Source of the DNA: Epithemia pelagica
Lineage: Eukaryota; Bacillariophyta; Bacillariophyceae; Surirellales; Surirellaceae
Length of the DNA: 64,000 nucleotides
Reading direction: 5' to 3'
Assembly: GCA_946965045.2 (NCBI GenBank)
Contig: OX337240.1
Span: forward strand, 2,046,001-2,110,000
Part shown: positions 10,400-20,059 of the stretch, one piece after another
Numbering within the stretch: position 1 is the first letter of the stretch
Layout of the letters: each line of letters begins with the position of its first letter
The notes under the pieces: generated by a model
Told to the model about the DNA's origin: nothing
Database searches by the model: none
What the model saw: the letters and a program-made list of their open reading frames with translations, nothing else
Program-made: the position numbers and the translations under genes

Positions 10400-11340
10400 T
10401 TGTATGAGTCAGTTTCCATCTTATCGTAAGTGGTTAGAAGTTGGGGTGGCATTGTTGGAGTGTCATCAGAATCATCATTGGAGAAAACCATCAAGCTCCT
10501 AGATGGTGCTGCTGTTTATGATTTGGTTGTCATTCTAGAATCAGGTCTTGTCTAATAAATTCCTGCTGATTTTGGACAGGAACGCACACGAGAAACGGCA
10601 ATCGAAGTTAGCAGCGCGACACCAGATTTCGAACGAGCGAGTAAGGTATTTTCAAGTACAATTGGAGTACCCATTGATGTTCCAATGGTCCGGCATTTAT
10701 ATGCAAGTTGTTTTGTTTCACGTCGTGAAAATTCTGAGAGTCAAGAAATCACCGGCAAGGAATTGTTTGTTCAGCGGAATCCTGCTGAAATTTTGGATCT
10801 CACAGAGACGTAATGTAAGGCGTAATGTAAGGAAGAGCACTTTCACGTCATATGGGCTATCGGTGGGCATGATAACGCAAGTCAACACCCTCTAACCAAT
10901 ACTCATGATTGGTCTAGTCTCCACAATGCCGATCAAACGGTCCCCAGTATGTGTTCTTCTTCCTTTTTTGCTTCATCCTCTCCGGATGTTTCTCATAATC
11001 TTGATGCTCTTTTTGCTGAGCAATGTCACATCCAGACTGGCCCTCCACTGGCTTCGCCGGCCGAGACTGCCATCCTCAAGCCCCAATCCTTGAGGACCGT
11101 GAACAGTTGTTCAAGATCTACGGCCGTGGAGTGGATATCGCCCATATCTACGACTTGTCCTCCCCTGGAGGCAACGAAGAATACCAACGCTTCCCCTGAC
11201 CCAATCCTACGGATGCTGTCATCGCTGACATCGTTGATCCCAATAATGGTTTTTCGATCTAACCTAGATCATTATGAAGATGTCTATTCATCTGTTTCTG
11301 TCTTGGACTCTCCTAGTCTACCTAGTGTCCCTTGTCTGTC
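10400..11340. other. no recognised gene
   Basis: Plus-strand frames at 10548-10895 and 10949-11356 carry no clear motif. The latter leads toward the protease-like segment that follows and could be its degraded upstream part. Confidence 0.35.
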
Positions 11341-11355
11341 CCTCTCACCATTGTG

Positions 11356-11469
11356 ATGGCTCGATCCATTGGTGGAGTCGCGAAGTCAGTCCCGTTGTGC
11401 ACCCTGCTCGATTCAGGCGCCGACGAGCTGGGCATGCTGTTGTTGGGACCGACTGATGAAGAACCGTAG
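11356..11469 (+). pseudogene. retroviral-type aspartic protease fragment
   Basis: A 37-codon frame ARSIGGVAKSVPLCTLLDSGAD contains the LLDSGAD signature of retropepsins, in the style of Ty3/gypsy elements where the catalytic Asp-Ser/Thr-Gly is preceded by hydrophobics. Both ends are broken: a TAG lies eight codons upstream in this frame and a TAG follows at 11467. No Gag or RT is adjacent, so this is an isolated relic. The motif is short. Confidence 0.4.
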
Positions 11470-11569
11470 TGGGCAAAAAGACCAGACCGTGATGGTAGCG
11501 GTATTCAAGCCATTGGCCATTCGGGGCCGAAACGAAAAGGCGAGATGATGGACGATCCAGGTAGGAGAG

Positions 11570-11890
11570 TCACTTCCGGAATGTAGATGAGTCACCAAAG
11601 TACCATTTTCGGAGAGATTTCGACAAGCGCCGTTGCTGTGGTGAATTGAGTAGACTGTTCAGAAATTTCCGCCACTTTGTCCATGACTTGGGACCAGGCC
11701 GACGTTGATAAGGAATGAGGCCGCGGTGTTGTGTCAAAACATCAATACGTCCATCGTATGCAGCCCTGGTTATAGTTGATCCTTTGCGGGTAGCAATATC
11801 ACTAACGAAAGTCACTCCAAGATAGATCCTGCATGCGTTGATCAACTTTAGGTCGGTCAGGGACGTAGTACGTGCAAGGGCTAAAGCCAT
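11570..11890 (-). pseudogene. LINE ORF2 C-terminal fragment
   Basis: A minus-strand frame with LTDLKLINACRIYLGVTFVS, DIATRKGSTI and later PGPKSWTKWRKFL matches, as I recall, the region after the RT domain of diatom LINE ORF2 proteins (INxCRxxLxVTxxSDI pattern followed by a Trp-rich stretch). No RT motifs lie upstream in this frame. It is a separate piece from the LINE at 27-34.6 kb, in the opposite orientation. Confidence 0.5.
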
Positions 11891-13320
11891 CAGGTAGGCA
11901 TCAGATTCTCACTGCAAGTCTGGTACAAAAGTTTGTTCGAGTTCAACGCAACAGTCCACTGTTGACAAGAAAGATCGCATCTGTATGTGATGTGGAGGGG
12001 GAAAGTTGTAGTGGTATGTTGCTGGGGAGCCCAACGGGCAATAATGTAGCTATAGTCGTCTACATAGTAATTTTGGGGAAAGGTAGGTACTGGTGAGTAA
12101 AAACATGTACCGAAGACTAAGATATGCTGACTTTTTTGTTGCTGATCATTACAAAATAGAAGATTACAGAGATTCGAGCATCTCAACGTCGAGACCAGTA
12201 TTTTGAAACAGACCATCGAGAAACTTTTTTGTCGAGATTGATCACATTAGGGAGTCCATCACCCAAAAGACACAATCCATCATCGAGTAACTCTGAGACA
12301 TGGAAGCCCAGATCAATTTGGAATCTGATTGAAAGCTCAGAAGGTACCAAGACCACATCACACAGTCCTTCCGAAAAGATTATTGGGAGAACTGTAAATG
12401 CATTATGAACAGCGCACGAATTCGCGGTTGATGCCACCTTTGGAACGGAAGCGAACCCCAACGATGACGACCATCCAATGCCGGATGCCCAAAACAGTAC
12501 ACAGCCGACCAATCACATCTCTCCGTCCCAACTGCCATCTCCCGAGCCTCAAAACCACACGCTCAAACGCGCTGGTGGTGATGCGAGCGCTCCAGGGCTT
12601 GGTGGAATACATCACCGTCGTAGATGGACAAACGATTGTAGACAACATGGACGCAGACCTACGTAACGTGTTGACCCACAATGGTGGCCTATTAGATGCT
12701 ATCTACAAAACACCAGATGGAAAGAAAAAGGGAAACAGAAATGGCTTTAGCATAACCAAAGCGAACGTTCACGAACGAATGAGCCCCCGACAAGAATGGA
12801 GACTGAACCCAACGATTCAAACGAACACAACAATCAAACCAACCAACCCTTACTTATATTTTCTAACGATGTGCCAGACTCGTAGTGCAACCAAACGAGC
12901 TGAATCTGCGAAGGAACAGGATTCTCACACATGTACCGATCGGCTCAATGCCACCCACACAATGGCGAGGACGCTCCAGCACAAGAATCAACCTTGGCCT
13001 GTTCCTATTACGACTATAATACAAGTTCAAAAAGTGCAGACTGTCTCTTCTATGAGTGCAATAATAAGCCTGTAGGAAGTCTTTATGCTAATAGCTTACA
13101 ACGTGTGCATCTTCATTCTTCGTACTTGTTCGTAGCTCGTTGAGTATCATTCACAGGGCGACCAGCTGTTGTGGTTTGTGGTGGTGCTTTCGGAACAGTT
13201 GCTGATTGTTGTGACTTGTTGGTTGCTGATTGTTTCTCTTCGATGAGTCATTCCCCTCTCTTGTTTTCAGGGTGGCTTCACCAGTGAATTGTTGCTTTCG
13301 GACTCGGACACTGTCTCGTT
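11891..13320. other. uncertain region with long open frames
   Basis: A 225-codon plus-strand frame (12398-13075) is open but its second half is Thr/Asn/Gln-rich and unlike a folded protein; minus-strand frames at 11890-12512 are equally open. One stretch (RALQGLVEYITVVDGQTIVD, about 12580-12640) reads like protein. No family recognised. Confidence 0.3.
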
Positions 13321-13369
13321 AGGTGGATTGCTGTTTCATTTGTTGTCGCGGCTGCCCTGGAGTTTTTGG

Positions 13370-13590
13370 CAGACGTGGACGCGGTGGTGGTCAAGGTCGC
13401 AACAACAACAATGGAATGGGAACCTCCCAATTTGAAGGTCAAGAGCCATTGCTCAAGGGGTGTGTTTTTTGGACTACACCAAAGATGCACAGGCGAAGAA
13501 ATATATACGCAATGTCGAGCTGCTCATTGGATACATCGGTATAGAGTTTCCAAAATGCAACATGGACTTTCCAAGAGGTGTGGAAAACCT
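13370..13590 (+). pseudogene. copia-type Gag, copy 2, N-terminal half
   Basis: Plus-strand reading RRGRGGGQGRNNNN, FEGQEPLLKGCVF, then a frameshift in a T-rich run, then DYTKDAQAKKYIRNVELLIG. It aligns closely in DNA with the copy at 61.3 kb. Similarity ends near VENL at about 13590, where transposase-like sequence begins. The missing C-terminal half reappears on the same strand at 14.94 kb. Confidence 0.75.
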
Positions 13591-14095
13591 TTGCATGCCG
13601 TCAGAAGAACGATTGGCGTGTCATTGGAACTTCTTTTCCAGCTTGTGGCATTGTGAACAACGACCGGCCGAAGTATGTTGTCGCATGCATTCGTTTATAT
13701 CGTAACAACACAGACTATGGATACTTCCCTGTGGAGGTGTTTCTTCAACCCTTTTGGTCCAAAGATTGTAGTCGCTCATTCCAAGTTTGTTTCGGCCGTG
13801 AAATGTGGGGTGATCATTGTACGGAGACTGCCACTTTGTTGGATACAATGAATTCGTAACAGACACCGACCATTACTGTTAAGGTATCCAACGTTTTCAG
13901 TCGCTTGTGGACGGCAACGATTGCAAGAAGCGAAGTACTTTACAAACGATATGTGGCTAAGAAAGCATTCAAAAACTGTTTCTTGTTGGCCAAGTTCTTT
14001 CGGGAAAACAAGGTTCTCCCTCATCCAAGCTATGAGGTTCAAATTGGGAAGGAGCCAGGAGCACCCAATCTGTTCATTCACATGCCAGAAGCAAA

Positions 14096-14195
14096 AGTTA
14101 AGTTTGAACGCTGGGCAAGGCAAAATCTAAGCACTCTTTTGACAGGTTTGAACGCTGGGCAAGGCAAAATCTAACCACTCTTTCGACAGAAACAG
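14096..14195. repeat. tandem duplication, about 44-bp shared unit x2
   Basis: GTTTGAACGCTGGGCAAGGC and the following bases to CTCTTT(T/C)GACAG occur twice. The duplication puts a stop into the first copy of the transposase-like frame. Confidence 0.9.
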
Positions 14196-14365
14196 CTCTT
14201 GTCTACATTAGTCAAACATTGCTTCCGGAGATGTATGACATGGTCGTAGAAGAGTGTGCATCAACGAACACACGCCCTGTGACATACGACGAATTCTTGG
14301 CCGGCACGAAGCTAAGCACCATTTCGAAAAACACAGCATGGCGCTGCGCGCATTGCTGCTGCAGA

Positions 14366-14427
14366 GTTGGTGTTCAAGGAACACAAGATAATGTACTGGT
14401 GTTCAAGGAACACAAGATAATGTACTT
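14366..14427. repeat. tandem duplication, 29-bp unit x2
   Basis: TGGTGTTCAAGGAACACAAG and nine following bases are present twice in direct succession, inside the transposase-like frame. Confidence 0.9.
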
Positions 14428-14499
14428 CAACGATCGACACGAAAATGATGATATACGCCGTGTGGTATGGCAATTTATCCTTCACCTTTGCCGTGGTGG

Positions 14500-14790
14500 C
14501 TCACTGGTTGGCGGCCCTCTCCTCGCCCTGACTGTCATCTGACGTTGATAAGGATAACATGGAAACAGGATGCACAAAAACATGCGGGTCGCTTTCAGCA
14601 CCGTGCAAAACGAGGCAACAATTGCAAAACTTCCTTGAGACAAAGACAATGGACCCCACTACGATTGCATCCGTTTCCACCTGGTCTTGCAAGTCCTTGA
14701 CCTCGGTTTTCAGCCGGAAAACTTGCTCTCGGAGCGTTGTCAGTTCGTTTCACAAATCTCCAACCACACTTCCTGTGCTGTTGCTTGGAT
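14500..14790 (-). pseudogene. recurrent coiled-coil protein family, copy A
   Basis: Minus-strand reading contains LQDQVETDAIVVGSIVFVS followed, after a short gap, by LHGAESDPHVFVHPVSMLSL and DDSQGEERAANQ. Copy B (22.0-22.5 kb) has LQEQADSDSITIGSIIF, LHNATADPQVYVDAVSLLSL and EEKAANQRATTAKVRDK in the same order; copy C (47.7-47.9 kb) preserves the last part. The conserved order of three blocks in three places shows a real multicopy protein family. Function unknown; a leucine-zipper-like coil precedes a globular part. Confidence 0.6.
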
Positions 14791-14940
14791 GAGATCTCAT
14801 TTGCATCCAAATGTGATAAACAAAAATTAGACGCTCGGGTTAAATTCCTCGAGGACAATCCTTCGCAGAAGTATGGTGGAATTGATATTATCTTTTGTGG
14901 CGACATGCGTCAGTTACAACCAGCAAATGGATATATATGA
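14786..14940 (+). pseudogene. PIF1-like helicase fragment (motifs II and III)
   Basis: DEISFASKCDKQKLDARVKF followed by QKYGGIDIIFCGDMRQLQP is a clear match to Walker B (DEIS) and motif III (GGxxxxxxGDxxQLxP) of PIF1 family helicases, as found in cellular PIF1 and in Helitron Rep/helicase proteins. Walker A and the C-terminal motifs are absent. It is wedged between coiled-coil copy A and the second half of a copia Gag, so a Helitron or other transposon origin is possible but unproven. Confidence 0.7.
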
Positions 14941-15374
14941 TGAAACGTACTACATTGATGAGAGATAAACTCAAGGCCAAGACAGAGTTTCAAGCAATTC
15001 AAGATGCCCGAGACGGCAATGAACTGCTGAAGCTTATAGAGACGACCATGTTCACCTTTGATTCAAACCGACAATACGCAGCTGTGTCGCGCGATCGACT
15101 CAAGGAAGAGTTCTTTGGTTTGAAACGACAACAAAACCAATCTGTGCAAAGTTATTACGACCTATTCAGATCAAAGGTCAAGCTTATCAATGAGATGGAC
15201 AATCTTCTATATGACGAGGACTTTCTCAAAGAAGCGGCCACAAAGAACAAACGCAAGACACCAGATGACACTGACAAACAGAAAGCACTGGAACGCTGCA
15301 TCGCCGTCCGTTTCATTCGGACCTGTGGCAATCGTGCATATGAGGTGCACCTGCAAATTTTTTTCCTGGATTAG
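14941..15374 (+). pseudogene. copia-type Gag, copy 2, C-terminal half
   Basis: LMRDKLKAKTEFQAIQD, ELLKLIETTMFTFDSNRQYA and QNQSVQSYYDLFRSKVKLI form a helical capsid-like region typical of copia Gag. The copy at 61.7 kb has MKDKLKA and ELLKLIKATTFTFDSDRVY in the same order right after its N-terminal half, so this fragment completes copy 2. The last residues before the stop are out of family. Confidence 0.65.
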
Positions 15375-15399
15375 CAGAATTTTTACCCGGCGACTTTGG

Positions 15400-16670
15400 C
15401 TGACGCCAGCGCCGTTTTGGATAACCGGCATAGTATGACAAGAAACCCCAATTCCAACAACAATAACAGTTCTGGGAGTGGAAATCGAGGGTTTGCCCAC
15501 AATCACAACCAGAAACCCGTTGGCTAGTTTCATGGTACTGTTCCGTTCAACGGATGATTGTTCTTTTCATCATAGTCTCTGAATGAATAGAGTGTTAGCA
15601 TCTGGTCCTTGGAATGAGGGAAATCCAGTTGAAACAGTAGTCATTACTTACTCAAAAAGAATCATTGGCTCTGACATGTTGAGCAATTTATCTCTTTTCT
15701 GTTGATTCAGATTGCCTTTCTACTTTGTGGAGGTGTGTCGCCATCTATGGAGAAATTAACTGATGAAAACAAGACACAAGGTGACATTCAACGACCAGGT
15801 CCAATAAATCTAGGCTCGAAATCTCGCCCCATTGAAATCCAAACCAGCTTGGATCCCCCGTATAGATCATACGGTCTTCTCCATCAGGCAACTGGAGTCC
15901 ACGTGGCGGTAGACAAGGAAGAAATGCTTGCCGACTTTATCCACACGGGATGGGTACTCAAAGAATATTTGCTCGCCCGTCAGACAAGAATAAATGGTAG
16001 ATGAACCCACAGTTACCCACTGGAATGATGTCTTGATCGGCCAGGGCCACTCTTTTTTACAAGGATACGTCGAGGCAAACAACGGCACCGATCTCCGCCA
16101 GTCAAGACGGAAGCGGAGGCACCCCTCTATTTCCTCCAGCCGACAAAATGCAGTCGTCTATGAGAAAACCAGCCCAGGATGAGTCCGACACAGCACCAAG
16201 GACAGTGGAATACGACTCCATGTACCCAGATCACAGCGACGAGGACAAGACCCGTGAGACTCGATGGATGTAAGTATTGTGTGTTGTTTGTAAGCGGAGC
16301 TGATTGATCCGGTATAGCGCCCTATCAATCAATGGATTTCCATCCATTAGGAAGCGCCATGATCGGACTATCGATTAAGACTAAAGACATTCCGTTCCTG
16401 GTTGATTGGTGGAAGTTGGAAAAGTTTTTAAGTAATTTCATGGACTGCATTCTTTTGGGAAGTCCCGGTGATTCTCCTTTTACTTCCCCAATCAAATGGA
16501 CATGATCCACTACATTGAATATGTCCATTACAGTGAATCTAGGACGATTAATGAACAGACCCAACTCTAAAAAAGGAAACCGTCAATACTTCTACCACCA
16601 CAACTTTGATTGTCAAGGAATTCATTGTTTGTGATGCAATCATTTCGATTCAATGGATATTCACAGCAAT
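15400..16670. other. no recognised gene
   Basis: A 100-codon plus-strand frame (15702-16004) has no known motif. A 46-bp stretch at about 16390-16435 (TTCCTGGTTGATTGGTGGAA...) is repeated at 16938-16985 inside the 356-bp repeat that follows. Confidence 0.4.
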
Positions 16671-16674
16671 GACC

Positions 16675-17030
16675 CATGAAGTTTCATTGATATTTACCAA
16701 AAGATATAAACTTGACCACCTGCTGGAACCACTTTTTTGTGATCAAGTCTGTCAGAATGTTCTATATACAAATTAATACAATGCAGACTTACCACTGCTT
16801 CACACTAGCCACAATGGCCTCTGTTTTGTCGTTTGCTTATTGATTGTTGTGTTTGTTCCACACACAGGGAGGTGATGTGTTTCTTTCTTGTAGAGTTAGC
16901 ACCAAGGTACGAGTGGGATCCAAAACTTTCATGTTGTTGTTCCTGGTTGATTGGTGGAAGTCGGAAAAGTTTTTAAGTAATTTCAGGTTGCCCATATCTC
17001 ATCTTGCTTGGCAAACTGGTCCATGGCGAT
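16675..17030 (+). repeat. 356-bp dispersed repeat, copy 1 (inverted partner at 42.2 kb)
   Basis: This stretch, from CATGAAGTTTCATTGATATT to CCATGGCGAT, is nearly identical to the reverse complement of 42174-42529; I saw very few mismatches. Flanks differ at both ends. The minus-strand reading at one end finishes MDQFAKQDEIWAT in both copies, so it may include the end of a gene. No TIR or LTR ends (TG..CA) are evident. Confidence 0.85.
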
Positions 17031-17034
17031 ATAT

Positions 17035-18560
17035 AAAAACCATACCAGTCCAACCAGTTTTGAACAAGTTTTACACCAGGAAGTTTTCTTGGGAATGTAG
17101 GGACAATCAAGCTGATTTTTCAGCCAGCAGAAGAGAAAAATCCAGGAGGAGCTATAGGCATGATCCAAGCAGGTGTAGACGGTACATTCAGAAACCGACT
17201 CATGTTCTCATTGAATATTGTTGTTCCCAATGACCCTGCACTTCGTGTGCAACCAAAGCCCCCATGTGACAGCATACCGTCTCCCGCAATCAGATTGTAA
17301 ACGCTCATCATCTCACATTTCTTCATCGACAACTTCTGCCGGTTATGAATGCGCGTGAGGACCAACATACATACTGAGCAATCATCAGGCTGAAAAGAAC
17401 CACAGAGACGTCAGATTGTGGTAATGCCTGAAACAAAGAGCTGTCACTTATTTCATGGTCATACGGCATGTTAGTTCCCTTTTGATTTTCATCGAAGTAC
17501 TCCCTTCTCTCCTTTAAAATATAAACATCATCTCATGCCACTATCTTCTATCTCCATTGATGACAATATCTGGTTCCCTCAAAGAGTCGACTTTCTTTTC
17601 ATTCATTGCATTTGGAAGGAATGTGTTCCTTGGAGCCCAAACTGATGAAGACTTTGGATACTCGGTCGTTGTGACTATGGCGGTGGAGCCGGAAAAGCTG
17701 GAGACGGGCTGCAGACAGGCAGAAAGTAACTTTGCGCCACTTAGATATTCTCATTCTTAACCCACAGGTTTTCCACTCTGTTCAAAAAATACATAAAGAC
17801 TGCCATGGTGGGCAAGAACGACAACACAATTACTCTTACTGATCTAGAACAATGTATTTGTGACTTCCTTGAGGGAAAGTAGTGCGTTACTGTAATTCTT
17901 ACTTCATGAGCTAACTTTACTTCTTTTTATTGACTGAGATGGCTTGGACCGATTCAAGCGCATCTTGTTAGGAATATCATGATGGTGATCCCACTATGTG
18001 AACCCGTGATGGGCGTTAGCTGGGAGTCTAACTGGGAGTCAGCATAGGAAGTCGACTCCCACGGGAATACAAAACATTATTTCAATATGAGGAAACAGCT
18101 AGTCTAGAAGTGTTTAAGCACATTTCGAAGCAAAAGAAGATCACTCTATGATGGATAGACTTTTTGTTTCTCCTGGAAAAGCCTGCCGAGGCTTTTACTG
18201 TTGATCACGAGTGGTTTCAAAAAAAGATAATATTTCTTGTACACCACCAGCACATTGATAATCCGTGTCCCACCAATCCAGTTGACGATAACACCCCCTC
18301 CTTGTAACCAACAATCCCTTCCTCCATTCTCCACCGACAATGCCGCGTATTGGGTCGCCTACTTATGCTAAAGTTGTAGCAAACAAAGCAACTACGGCAG
18401 CAAAACCCCCATTGGTAATCACCTCGAGGAAAAATAAATGCAGCCGATCCTCGAAAAGCCGTCCATAAGGAAAGCTCCACCGAAGCTCGAAAAAAGTAAC
18501 TCCACTGTGCGGACAGACGGCAACAACGTCCAAGAAAGTGCCTCAATCGTCGTCGAAGAG
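17035..18560. other. no recognised gene; possible LTR start
   Basis: A minus-strand 82-codon frame (17120-17368) reads protein-like (MMSVYNLIAGDGMLSHGGFG) but is unknown. TGTTAGGAATATC at about 17968 looks like the 5' end of many copia LTRs; I could not find a matching second LTR or a convincing 3' end. Confidence 0.3.
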
Positions 18561-18597
18561 TACCATCGGAATCGCTTTGTCGCCTGCTGTATGATGA

Positions 18598-19232
18598 GAG
18601 ATCCCTGATGCAGGGTTTGGACTGTTTGCCCGCAAAGAAGCGTATGATAATGACAAGATCATTAGAGTCTGTTGCTTAGAGGATAGTATGTCCAAGAAGC
18701 TCAAGCGCAGTGAGCACACTATGACTGGCCTAGGTCATGTGGTATACGCTGATGCAAAGAAGCACTTCTTCATGGGATTGTGCATGATGATCGATCCACG
18801 CTGGGACAAAGAGCAAGACCCAGAAGACGGGCATTGCAATGTTAGGTGCAATAGCAACCTGCTTGTTGTTGCATGTGTAAGAATTGAATTGGGAAAAGAG
18901 CTTTATTGTCCTACAATCTTGGTAAAGAAGGAGTGGACAACAGGTATCCAGAAGACAAAGTGATTGACACTGATAATGATATCAATGTTGAAAGATTTAG
19001 GATCAGTTTTCGGATCATTGCCATGCACCCTGAAACAGCCTGGATACATCTTCAAACTACAGATGTTATGATTGCTAAGATTGACATGTCAAAGGTTGGT
19101 CTTCACAATGTTTTGACAGCAAACTATTTTATTAGACATTATGACAAAGAAAGAGTGCATTTCTACATTGTTGGATTTTCAAATAAAACAGTACAAAAGT
19201 GGGCTTGGTTCATCATGGAGAAGATATCATAG
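18598..19232 (+). pseudogene. SET-domain-like protein fragment
   Basis: From about 18598 the plus strand reads EIPDAGFGLFARKEAYDNDK, resembling the start of SET domains (GxGLFAxxxI). About 80 residues later CNSNLLVVACVRIELGKEL, then after a frameshift YNLGKEG, resembles the SET end (N...vvAxxxIxxGEEL..xYG). SET enzymes methylate lysines; here the NHSC-type core is poorly kept (CNVRCNSN) and there is at least one frameshift. The following frame to 19232 (FRISFRIIAMHPETAW...) is of unknown origin. The match rests on spaced motifs only. Confidence 0.4.
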
Positions 19233-19455
19233 AAAACATACAACTTACTGGGAACTTGATGCCCTGATCAGGCTTCATGGAGCCTGTATTTTGTTAGATA
19301 TTATGACACAGAAAGAGTGCATTTCTATGTTGTTGGATTTTCAAATAAAACAGTACAAAAGTGGGCTTGGTTCATCATGGAGAAGACATCAAAGAAAACA
19401 TACAACTTACTGGGAACTTGATGCCCTGATCAGGCTTCATGGAGCCTGTCTTTGA
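19133..19455. repeat. tandem duplication, about 161-bp unit x2
   Basis: Two head-to-tail copies, each reading RVHFYxVGFSNKTVQKWAWF on the plus strand, differ at few sites, and most of the changes leave the peptide similar. Partial third and fourth copies of the unit's 3' end lie at 19867-19945 and 19985-20045, on the far side of the hairpin element. Confidence 0.9.
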
Positions 19456-19457
19456 CT

Positions 19458-19823
19458 ACCATTATAGCTTGTCTTCCTTGGTGGGGCGCAGGTTGATAAG
19501 CCTAGAAATAATTTTTCTTAAGTAAATTTTCCCAAGACTGTTTTTTTGCTCGTCACTTTTTCCAGCTGCGAGCTCGTCGGACTCCTCAATACAGTGGAAG
19601 CATTCAACTGTGACTGCGTGTAGGCCTCCTTATCGGGGCGCGCTCGTCGGTACTTAGGACTTCTCGTCGGGCAATTAGCTTCTCGTCGTGGACCGCGTAA
19701 GGTCCGCCTTGGCGTACTTACTTAAGCGGTCCACTTCTCGAAGCTATTGCCCTCCTCGTCGTCCTAAGCCCTCCTCGTCGTGCCCCTCTACGTCGGCACT
19801 CCTAGCAGTCAAAGTAGATATAC
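19458..19823. mobile_element. modular hairpin element, copy 1
   Basis: About 340 bp align with 33352-33688, both beginning ACCATTATAGC and ending near ATATAC; copy 1 has about 28 extra bases near its left end. The interior folds into a 201-bp hairpin of paired blocks: TGACTGC 19611/19805, GGGGCGCG-type 19635/19779, CTTAGGAC 19653/19761, GGGCAATTAGCTTC 19669/19740 (one base bulged), GTGGACCGC 19688/19726. Unpaired spacers with CTCGTCG point the same way on both arms. Flanks GACT/TACT are an imperfect target duplication. No coding capacity; presumably non-autonomous. Confidence 0.7.
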
Positions 19824-19859
19824 TACTTAATCTGCTTCGACCAAGTTGTGGTCAACTTC

Positions 19860-20050
19860 TTGTTGTACATACAACTTACTGGGAACTTGATGCCCTGATC
19901 AGGGGAAATGATCAGGGACTCTTTCATGGAGCGTGTCTTTGACTACTGAATCTGCTTCGACCAAGTTGTAGTCAACTTCTTGTTGTACATACAACTTACT
20001 GGGAACTTGATGCCCTGATCAGGCTTCATGGAGCCTGTCTTTGACTTGAT
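19860..20050. repeat. partial copies of the 161-bp unit
   Basis: ACATACAACTTACTGGGAAC...CTGATCAGG occurs twice here with a shared preceding stretch (TCTGCTTCGACCAAGTTGT) that is itself duplicated, showing repeated rounds of local duplication around the hairpin element. Confidence 0.85.
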
Positions 20051-20059
20051 CAGGGACAA

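Larger units (their letters stand above)
13620..14465 (+). pseudogene. Tc1/IS630-like transposase fragment
   Basis: Two frames (to 13859, then 13905-14465) carry LPHPSYEVQIG, KVKFERWARQNL, STETALVYISQTLLPEMYD and, near the end, KIMYFNDRHENDDIRR. The FxRWAxxNL...LSTETA...LLPE and YY(V/N)D(G/R)HE pattern is what I recall from stramenopile DDE transposases of the Tc1/IS630 group just before the catalytic core. Short tandem duplications of about 55 and 29 bp damage the frame. The catalytic DDE half is absent. The first portion (13620-13860) has no motif of its own. Confidence 0.45.

Noticed and set aside
12398-13075. 225-codon plus-strand frame as a gene
   Set aside because: Second half is Thr/Asn/Gln-rich with no motif, and opposite frames are equally open; kept only as an uncertain region.
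17968-18100. solo LTR starting TGTTAGGAATATC
   Set aside because: No second copy, CA end or target duplication was found; left as a note.
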